Below are positions 1 through 8,800 of a DNA stretch of 10,000 nucleotides, piece by piece. The translations under genes were made by a program, and so were the position numbers. This DNA comes from Symbiodinium natans (taxonomy: Eukaryota; Sar; Dinophyceae; Suessiales; Symbiodiniaceae). The stretch covers positions 600,001-610,000 of the forward strand of contig CAJNDS010000225.1 in NCBI GenBank assembly GCA_905221605.1, read 5' to 3'. Under the pieces are notes generated by a model, which worked only from the letters and a program-made list of their open reading frames with translations, was not told where the DNA came from and ran no database searches. How positions within the stretch are numbered: the first letter of the stretch is position 1; every line of letters begins with the position of its first letter.

Positions 1-14
1 TCGTGGTTCAGGGC
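1..14 (-). CDS. Kinase exon i, truncated by the window edge
   Basis: Reads ALNH plus two bases after the acceptor CGCGCCAG|GCCCTG. Joined to exon h this gives TAEQ-ALNHE, the expected end of the kinase domain. The exon continues left of the window, where HxWI and the junction domain with EF-hands would be expected. Confidence 0.75.
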
Positions 15-3000
15 CTGGCGCGCTTGGCAGGCATCAACCCCCCGGAGCCCTAAAACCGAAAGCCCTAAAAACTAAAGCGTGAAACCCTGAACCCTAAACC
101 CTAAACCCTGAACCCTAAACCCTAAACCCTGAATCCTAAACCCTAAACCCTAAACCCTAAACCCTAAACCCCAAACCCTAAACCCTAAACCCTTCATTCG
201 TTTTGGGCTTTAGGGGCGGCCAGAGGGCTCTCTGGAACTGGGCGCCTGCTCGGCGGTGTAGCGGTCCTTGGGATTCATCTTCAGCAGGTGACCTCTGCAG
301 TCTTGGGTCTGTAGGGTTTAGGGTTTAGGGTTCAGGGTTTAGGGTTCAGTTTAGGGTTTAGGTTTTAGGTTTTAGGGTTTAGGGTTTAGGGTTTAGGGTT
401 TAGGGGGGGGGGGTCATCTTCAGCAGGCGATCTGAGATGCCTCGGGCTTCAGTCTCTCTGAATAGGAACATCCACTTCAAAAAATCGTTATGGACTAGGG
501 CTCAAAGTCTAGAGCTGCTCGTTATGGATGAGGGTTTAACGTTTAGAGCTGCGGGCTTAGGGAGGGAGGGCGCTCGGGGGAGGGGCATTTGGAACTTGTT
601 CAGCATCTGCCCACACACCATATGCCTTGTCGGCTAAACCCTAAACCCTAAACCCTGAACCCTGAACCCTAAACCCTAAACCCTAAACCCTAAACCCTAA
701 ACCCTAAACGAGGAACTCCAGAAGCGTCCTGCCGATCGCGACGATCTGGCTGTTGATGAACAGCCAGAACCCCTTGGCCCCGAGAACCAACAACCCACAT
801 CCCTCGGCCCCTAAAGCTTAAGCCCTTTATCCCCAAACCCTAAAACTCAACCCTAAACCCTCAACCCTAAACCCTTTAAACCCTAAACCCTACACCCTAA
901 ATCCTAAGCCCTGCATAGTCGCAGCCCCAGGAAGGTTCTGGGATCCCAGGCGGATCAGGTTCTTGGCATCCTTGCCAACAAGTTGCAGAGCAAACAGGGT
1001 TTAGGCTTTAGGGTTTAGGGTTTAGGGTTTAGGGTTTAGGGTTTAGGGTTTAGGGTTTAGGGTTTCAGGTTTGCAGGGTTCAGGGCTTATGGGGCTCAGT
1101 TAGGGTATATAGTTTAGGGTTTAGGGGTTTCACGTTTGGGGTGAGGGCTTGAAGGTTCAGAAAGCTTGTGTGGGGGAGGGCTAAGGGTTCACAAGTCAGA
1201 ACTCTCAACCCAAAACCCCAAACCCCAAACCCTAAACCCTAAACCCTAAACCCTAAAGGGTGCAGCACCTAGCACCCGTGGGAGTCTCTGGGCTCCTCGG
1301 AGACGTTCTTCCAGTCCGCGGGGTTGAAGTTGAAGTTGCCCAAGCGCACCTGAGCGTGTACGACAAAGCTTAAGGGGGGGTTAAGGGAGGGGGTTTCGGG
1401 TTTAGGGTTTCGGGTTTAGGGTGTAGGGTTTAGGGTGTAGGATGTAGGGTTTAGGGAGGCTTGGAGCATCCGAGGTGGTTGAGATTGAGTCAAATCGTCC
1501 GGGTGTCGTAGTAAAATTCCGCGCTTCGCGCCTGTAAAATCAATTGCCGGGCATCGCTGTCCCTTTAACGCTTATACAAACTCCTCCTACTAGAATCATA
1601 TGAAACCTGTGGACCGTATACAGGGCGAAAACCAGCTTCGACTGTTTGTTTTCATTACTTTTCTTGAGGGAGGGGGGGGACCCACAGACTAAAGAGGGTG
1701 CAACATTTGTCCTAAACCCTACAATAACACTTAGCCCTACTACAAGTTCAATAAACCCCAAATCCTGTAACCCATGTTTTCTGAAACACTCTCCTAAATC
1801 CTAGCCTCTCCCTCCAAAAGAAACAAAAACCTAACAACCATACAGAAACATGCAAAAAGCTTTAAACCACCCCCAAAATGGCCCTGCAGGAACCTCAAAA
1901 ACACAACACAATTCAAGAAAAAACTTCCCCCAAAAAAAAAGAACAGAAGCACCATAAAGGAACACCCCCCAAAAAAGTTATAAAACAAAACAAATAAAAA
2001 AAAAATATATATATATATATAGAGAGCAAAAAACGAGGCCCGTCCTAAAATCTAAAAAATGCTGAACCCCTTCAAACCCTGCACCCAAAACCCTACAGGC
2101 CCCAAACCCCAAACCCCAAACCCCAAACCCCAAACCCCAAACCCCAAACCCCAAACCCCAAACCCCAAACCCCAAACCCCAGACCCCAAACCCCAAACCC
2201 CAAACCCCAAACCCCAAACCCCAAACCCCAAACCCCAAACCCCAAACCCCAAACCCCAAACCCCAAACCCCAAACCCCAAACCCCAAACCCCAAACCCCA
2301 AACCCCAAACCCTAAACCCTAAACCCTAAACCCTAAACCCTACCCTCCAAAGGCGCCTTGGCCAGAACCTCGGAGTCGGTGTCACCGAAGAAGGGCGGGT
2401 AGCCGCAGAGGAGGACCTTTGATTTGGGGGCTTTGGGGGAGGAGAGGGTCTAGGGTTTAGGGTTTAGGGTTTAGGGTTTAGGGTTTAGGTTTGGGGTTTG
2501 GGGTTTGGGGTTTGGGGTTTGGGGTTTGGGGTTTTGGGGTTTTAGGGTTTTGGGGTCTTAGGGTTTTAGGGTTTTAGGGTCTTAGGGTTTTAGGGTTTTA
2601 GGGTTTTAGGGTTTTAGGGTTTTAGGGTTTTAGGGTTTTTGGGTTTTAGGGTTTTAGGGTTTTAGGGTTTTAGGGTTTTATGGCTTTAGGGTTTAGGGTT
2701 TGGGGCTTGGGGCTTGGGGCTTGGGACTTGGGGCTTGGGGCTTGGGGTTTCGGATTTAGGGTTTAGGATTTAGGGTTTGGGGTTTGGGGTTTGGGATTTG
2801 GGGTTTGGGGTTTGGGGTTTGGGGTTTGGGGTTTGGGGTTTGGGGCTTCGGGGATTGAGTAGGTAACCTACACCCCAAACTCCCCCAAACCCTAAACCCT
2901 AAACCCTAAACCCCCAACCCTAAACCCCGAAACCCTAAGCCCCAAACCCTAAACCTCAAACCGTAACCCTCCCCCCCCCCCGCCCCCCTCAGTTTCCTAA

Positions 3001-5796
3001 ACCCTGTATCGCAACAAAAGCTCGGGCCGCCGCGTACCCTACACCCTACACCCTAAACCCACCCTAAACCCTAGACCCTAAACCCTAAACCCTAAACCCT
3101 AAACCCTAGACCCTAAACCCTAAACCCTAAACCCTAAACCCTGTTTCACCACAAAAGCAAGGGCCGCCGCGTACATGATCACGCCGCAGCTCCAGAGGTC
3201 GCTGAGCTGGTCGTAATTACCGGCCAGGACCTCGGAGGGTTTAGGGTTTAGGGTTTAGGGTTTAGGGTTTAGGGTTTAGGGTTTAGGGTTTAGGGTTTAG
3301 GGTTTAGGGTTTAGGGTTTAGGGTTTAGGGTTTAGGGTTTAGGTTTTAGGGTTTAGGGTGTAGGGTTTAGGGTTTAGGTTAGGGTTTAGGGTAGGGTTTC
3401 GGGTTTAGGGTTGCAGCATCTCAAGTTCGAGCTTTTACTAGGCCAGCGGTGTGTGTAGGCAAACGGAAATAACCCACCCGCCCAAAGAACCATAGCATTA
3501 CGAAAATGCAAAAGTTTTCTTCAATTCTGTTCAGACGAACCAAGAAGCAATCACAAAGGGGTCAAACGCCACAATGAACAATGGGGGGCCAATGGGTCAG
3601 ACGGGTCAAAACGCCAAATTCGTGCTGAACAATGGGGGGCCAAACGGGTCAGACGGGTCAAAACGCCAAATTCGTGCTGAACAATGGGGGGCCAAATCGG
3701 TCAGACGGGTCAAAACGCCAAATTCGTGCTGAACAATGGGGGGCCAAACGGGTCAGACGGGTCAAAACGCCAAATTCGTGCTGAACAATGGGGGGGCCAA
3801 ATGGGAGACGGGTCAAAACGCCGAATTCGTGCTGAACAATGGGGGGGCCAAATGGGTCAGACGGGTCAAAACGCCGAATTCGTGCTGAACAATGGGGGGG
3901 CCAAATGGGTCAGACGGGTCAAAACGCCGAATTCGTGCCGAACAATGGGGGGGCCAAACGGGTCAGACGGGTCAAAACGCCGAATTCGTGCTGAACAATG
4001 GGGGTCGAAACGCCAAATTCGTGTTTAACATTTAGGGTTATATGGTAGAGAGGTTTAGGGTTTAGGGTTTAGGGGTTTAGGGTTTGGGGTTAAGGGTTTA
4101 GGGTTTAGGGTTTAGGGTTTGAGGTTTAGGGTTTAGGGTTTAGGATTTAGGATTTAGGGTTTAGGGTTTAGGGTTGATGGTTTAGGGTTTAGGGTTTAGG
4201 GTTAACCTTAGTTGCTGAGTTAGTTCATAAGCCCCCCAAAAACTGTACACTTTCAGTTCTATCGGGGATTCTGGTATCCCAAAAAGTGTAGTAAAGTGTA
4301 CTCATTCAGCTACTAAGTAGCAGGGTTTGGGGTTTTAGGGGATAAGAGTGTAGGGTTTAGGGCTCGGGGCTTCGGGGTTTAGGCTTTCGGTTTGGCATTG
4401 TGGCCTAGGAGCAGGCTGATGAGGCGGTTCTGAGTTTTAGGGGTCTAGGGCGTTTTCTTGTAAATGGCGTGTCAGAGGGTGGGTAGGTGTGCAGGTTTGC
4501 TTGCTTCAGGGGTTTTGGGGTTGAAAGTGTAGAGCTTCGACCTGGGGCGAAAGACTGTGTTTTAGCTGCTCGGTCTTCAACGCCGGCTTGGACGTGAGTT
4601 GCACACATCACCATCCTGCGAAGAAGGGCCTCTTCGGCCCAGGAAATTCCTCTTCCAAGCCACCCATTTCTGGATCCTTCAAAAGCTCCTGGTATGCATA
4701 TTCGCTGAAATCGTCGGCAGGAACAGTAACACACGGCTCCAGTCGCGTCAGTGATTCGCGGCCGTCCTTCCGTACCGGAGCACGTGGGGCTCTCCCGTAG
4801 CATAGCATCTTTGGGATGCATCACGACCCACCATCCCAGATGGGTCTTCTAACCCTAAACCCTAAAACCCGAAACCCTAAACCCGACACCCTAAACCCTA
4901 AACCCTAACCCTAAACCCTAAACCCTAAACCCTAGACCCTAAACCCTAAACCCGAAACCCTAAACCCTAAACCCTAAACCCCAACCCACGTTTGTCATTC
5001 CACCTTAGCGTAGCGTTACGCGGGTCAGGGTTTTGACAAGGATCGGCTCCAAGAGCCTCGAGGCAGCGGACCTAAAGCCACAAAAAGGGACCCTGAAAGC
5101 CTGCAGTTTAGGGTTTAGGGTTTAGGGTTTAGGGTTTAGGGTTTAGGGTTTAGGGTTTAGGGTTTAGGGTTTAGGGTTTAGGGTTTAGGGTTTAGGGTTT
5201 AGGGTTGAGGGTTGAGGGTTGAGGGCTTAGGGTTTAGGGCCTAGGGTTTAGGGTTTAGGGTTTCAGGATTCAGGATTTAGGATTTAGGATTTAGGGTTGG
5301 GGGTCGGTACCTAGGGAACCTTAGGAAAGCTTAGGGAGCCTTAGGGAGTAGTAGGGAGTATTAGGGAACATACCGCCCACCCCCCCCCCCCCCCCCCCCA
5401 ATTAGATTAGAACCCTATGCCTAAAGCCTCATTGAACGCCTAAGTGAGATTACTATAGTAAAGCCCCATTTAGCCAAAGACAACCCCTAATAACCCCAAA
5501 AACTATGGTTTAGGGTAAACCCTAAACCCTAAACCCTAAACCCTAAACCCTAAACCCTAAACCCCTAAAAACCCTTAAAACATGAACCCCTAAAAACCCT
5601 GGAAGCCGCAACAACCCTACAAAGCCGCTAGCCCCTGCACACCCTAAACCCTAAACCCAAAACCCTCAACCCTTAACCCTAAACCCCCCCCCAAAAAAAA
5701 AAAAAAAAAAAAACTTAATTAAAAAAACAACCCTAAAAAACCCAAAATCCCAAGCTCTCCAAGCCACGGATGTGCCTGAACCCGAAACCCTTAACC

Positions 5797-5828
<32 letters not shown>

Positions 5829-8800
5829 ACCCTAAACCCTAAACCCTAAACCCTAAACCCTAAACCCTAAACCCTAAACCCGCGGACGCACCTGGGGTGC
5901 CACGTAGTAGGGCGTTCCGGCTTTGGTGGACAAGGGCTGGCGGCAAGAGACAGGGGGGTTTCGGAGAGGGTTTAGGGTTTAGGAATAGGGTTTAGGGTTT
6001 AGGGTTTAGGGTTTAGGGTTTAGGGTTTAGGGTTTAGGCTTTAGGGTTTAGGGTTTAGGGTTTAGGGTTTAGGGTTCAGGGTTTAGGGTTTAGGGTTTAG
6101 GGTTTAGGGTTTGGGGGTGAAGGGCCTTGAAGCTCAGAGGGCTGCCCCAATTCTTGGGTTTGGAGTTTGGGGTTTACAGTAGGGTTTGGGGTTTAGGGTT
6201 TAGGCTTTAGGGTTTAGGGTTTAGGGTTTAGGGTCTGGGGTTTAGGGTTTAGGGTTTAGGGTTTAGGGTTTGAGGGTTTAGGGTTTAGGGTTTAGGGTTA
6301 GGGTTTAGGGTTTAGGGTTTAGGGTTTAGGGTTTGGGGTTTAGAGTTTAGGGTTTAGGGTTTAGGGTTTAGGGTTTAGGGTTTAGGGTTTAGGGTTTAGG
6401 GCTTCAGTCTCCTCCAAGGGCTAAGGGCATCTAACCCTGAAGCATGGCGAAACCCTAAACCCCAAACCCTAAAATCCCTAAACCCCAAACCCTAAACCCT
6501 AAAGCCCAAACCCTGAACCCCAAATCCAAAGCCCAAGCCCTCCAGATGGTTTTTGCCCCATATGCCCTTAAATGCGAGGATCGATCCTTAGGCGGGCTTG
6601 CAGGTTTCTTGGGGATGAAGGCCCGCCTTTGGTCTTGAAGGTATCTAAAATTCAAAACGTAAAAAAATCATCAAGGAAAAAAGCAGCAAGCCCCACTCAT
6701 CAGCTAGGGGGTCAGGGTCCTACTTTGAACCAGGGGGGGGGTAAAAGACCGGGAGGTGAGGTGCAGCAACACTCGAAACATTCTTCACAACAGAAGCTGC
6801 ATGAGCTCTCGTTGGCCCGCCGCAGCTGCTTGCTTAAGTGCTGAGCGGCTAGACCGATCTACTAGATGCTTGTCTGCACCAGCTCCTACGAGCAACTGCA
6901 CAATGTCTACATGACCATTGCGAGCGGCACACATGAGAGCTGTGTTGCCAGAGGCATCCTGCATATCCAAGTCGGCCGATGCCTCCACAAGAAGGCCTAC
7001 GATATCCACTTCACCAAGCAAGGCAGCGAAAATGAGAGGAGTCGTGCCGCCGGATTTCGTCTGTACGTCCGTCTCGGCACCTGCTCCCACCAGCAACCTC
7101 ACAATCTCAACCTGGCTACGTCGAGCCGCACAGATGAGAGCCGTGTCGCCTGTACAATGCAGCCCGAAATCCGTCGGAACTCCATGTTCCAGCAGCAATG
7201 TTGCAATCTCTTCATGGCCATGGTCAGCTGCATGAATCAGGGCCAGCGGATCCACGAAAGCCCCAGCGTCGAGCAGCAACCGCACAATGTCCACATGGCC
7301 TGCCTCGGCTGCACTGCTTAGAGGTGAGTTGCCATCGTGCGGGTGGCAGAGGTCCATGTTGGCACCAGCTTCGAGCAGCAGTTGCACTGTCTCCGTGTGG
7401 CCGCCGTAAGCTGCATGACTTAGGGCCGTCTCTGCACAGGAGCCCTGGAAGTCCTTGTCCACCCCAGCTTTCAACAGCAGCTGCACAACTTCCGCACTGC
7501 CGGACATAGCTGCACAAATGAGAGCTGTGTTGCCTTCCGCGTCCCGGAGTTCTGAGCTGGCTCCGGCCTCCAACAGCAGACGCCCGGTCTCGACATGATT
7601 CTTCTTGGCGGCAAAGTAGAGCAGCTCCCTCGCGGCTTCGCCCTGCTGCTCATGGGTAGATAAGGACGACAGCAGGACCAGCTGTACGTCACTAGGGGCA
7701 TATAGCCGGTCATCATCATCCAGTCTACCACCATCCCTCAGGAGCTGTTGAAGGCAGACAGGGAAGCCATGCAGCCGGCGTAGGGCCACCTTGAGACTGG
7801 TCGCCTCTCGGACCTTCTTCACGTTGATCACGGCCAGCTCTGCCCCTGAAAGGCTCCAGACGCGCAGCATGCCCGAGGAGGGCGGCAGCAGCCGAACCCT
7901 AAACCCTAAAACCCTAAAGCCCTAAAGCCCTAAAACCCTAAACCCTAAACGCCAAACGGAGTGCGCGCTTGAAGCTCAGAAGTCCCTGCGTGGCACGTTC
8001 TGACACCTACTCACGACTAGCTGTGACTTGTTGTTACACACAACCTCCACAAAAATATGTGGGGGTTTACGGAAAAGCGGGACCCCTAAAATAGACCCCC
8101 AAATAGAAGGATTCCCTTAATGAGAAAAGGCCCCAAAAAAGGGAACCATGGTTTGGGAAACCACCATACTCATTTTAAAAGAAAGGCAGAGAGCCCAGCC
8201 ATCATCAGAACACAAAAGCAGTGCGAAGCATCTAAACCCTAAACCCTAAACCCTAAACCCTCAACCCTAAACCCTAAACCCTAAACCCTAATCCATCATG
8301 GTGGGGAAGCATCATGGTAGTGCTAAGCTGGGAACCACGGGACAGCAGTGGTCGTGTTGTTATGATCCAGTCAGCTAAGGTATGTTCCTCTTGTCCAAAA
8401 ACGACGGGAATCTCCCAAACAGGGGTCCTTACTTGTGGGCACTCGGGTTCCTATTCTTTAAGGGCCCCCGATTCTGAGAGAAAGCCATACCCTGGCAAAT
8501 TAGCAGTACGCAACGTTAAGGAGGAAGTTCGAGCGCCACAGTAGGTGAGGAAAGCCTGGACACCATGTTCGAAACTCCTTTGATGTCTGCATCTACGGTT
8601 CAGAGCACGAGGGTCAGGGTGCAGTGTTCTAGAATCCTGTCAGAACCCCTCCGTCTGGCCACACAGAAAACCGCGCAAAGGCACCCCAAAACCCTAAACC
8701 CTAAACCCCAAACCCTAAACCCCAAACCCTAAACCCCAAACCCTAAACTCCAAACCCCAAACCCTAAACCCTAAACCCTGAACCCCCAAAACTCCCAAGC

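Larger units (their letters stand above)
293..951 (-). other. Kinase intron g-h (GC-AG, 659 nt)
   Basis: Acceptor side has TTTAGGG repeats (312-404) and donor side has CCCTAAA repeats (636-709 and 833-906). Between them lie unique blocks 437-635 and 710-832. The plus-strand frame at 437-637 has no recognisable domain and runs into repeat, so I do not call it a gene. Confidence 0.7.
971..1295 (-). other. Kinase intron f-g (GA-AG, 325 nt)
   Basis: Compact example of the inverted-repeat intron: TTTAGGG repeats at 997-1064 and CCCCAAA/CCCTAAA repeats at 1205-1257, with a degenerate G-rich centre. No gene seen inside. Confidence 0.72.
1350..2356 (-). other. Kinase intron e-f (GC-AG, 1007 nt)
   Basis: TTTAGGG-like repeats at 1378-1457 on the acceptor side and a long CCCCAAA/CCCTAAA array at 2100-2342 on the donor side. 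The unique middle (1458-2099) is A/C-rich from about 1690, with oligo-A runs and a TA dinucleotide run near 2006-2020. No credible gene is seen there. Confidence 0.72.
2417..3170 (-). other. Kinase intron d-e (GC-AG, 754 nt), almost entirely inverted telomere-like repeats
   Basis: Left half (2449-2850) is TTTAGGG, TTTGGGG and TTTTAGGG repeats. Right half (2880-3142) is CCCCAAA and CCCTAAA repeats. The switch lies at 2851-2879, where GTAGGT and ACCTAC face each other across one base (2859-2871). No gene content. Confidence 0.75.
3231..5891 (-). other. Kinase intron c-d (GT-AG, 2661 nt) with two hairpin-like modules
   Basis: Plus-strand order: TTTAGGG (3236-3413), 52-bp minisatellite, TTTAGGG (4033-4203), unique block, CCCTAAA (4850-4985), unique block (4986-5106), TTTAGGG (5107-5295), C run, CCCTAAA (5515-5880). 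This looks like two successive inverted-repeat introns around an exon-sized spacer. Confidence 0.7.
5937..8800 (-). other. Kinase intron b-c (GC-AG, 2864 nt) hosting the ankyrin gene
   Basis: Acceptor side carries over 400 bases of TTTAGGG repeats (5968-6402). Donor side carries CCCTAAA blocks (7895-7949, 8233-8291, 8688-8785). Unique stretches 7950-8232 and 8292-8687 hold no gene I can support; a 76-residue plus frame at 8314-8544 has no recognisable domain. Confidence 0.72.

Noticed and set aside
437-637. A 66-residue plus-strand frame
   Set aside because: It has no recognisable domain, partly translates degenerate repeat-like sequence, and lies inside intron g-h.
1978-2322. Long open frames on both strands over the CCCCAAA array
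   Set aside because: They are the translation of a 7-base repeat in 21-base cycles (GFGVWGL and PNPKPQT). All frames are open for the same reason, and nothing beyond the array supports a gene.
3684-4028. A 114-residue plus-strand frame over the minisatellite
   Set aside because: The unit is mostly 52 bases, so successive copies are read in different frames. No consistent peptide repeat or domain results.
3577-4030. CRISPR array
   Set aside because: Adjacent units are near-identical over their full length, with no variable spacers. The rest of the window is clearly eukaryotic.
6866-7517. Several plus- and minus-strand frames within 6866-7734
   Set aside because: They overlap the ankyrin gene in other frames and lack any domain pattern. 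They are shadows of its GC-rich repeated coding sequence.
7871-7900. Spliced-leader relic upstream of the ankyrin start codon
   Set aside because: Only a short partial similarity (TTCGGCT) to the dinoflagellate leader end is visible, which is too weak to call.
8314-8544. A 76-residue plus-strand frame in intron b-c
   Set aside because: No family is recognised, it lies opposite to the host gene, and its length is easily reached by chance.
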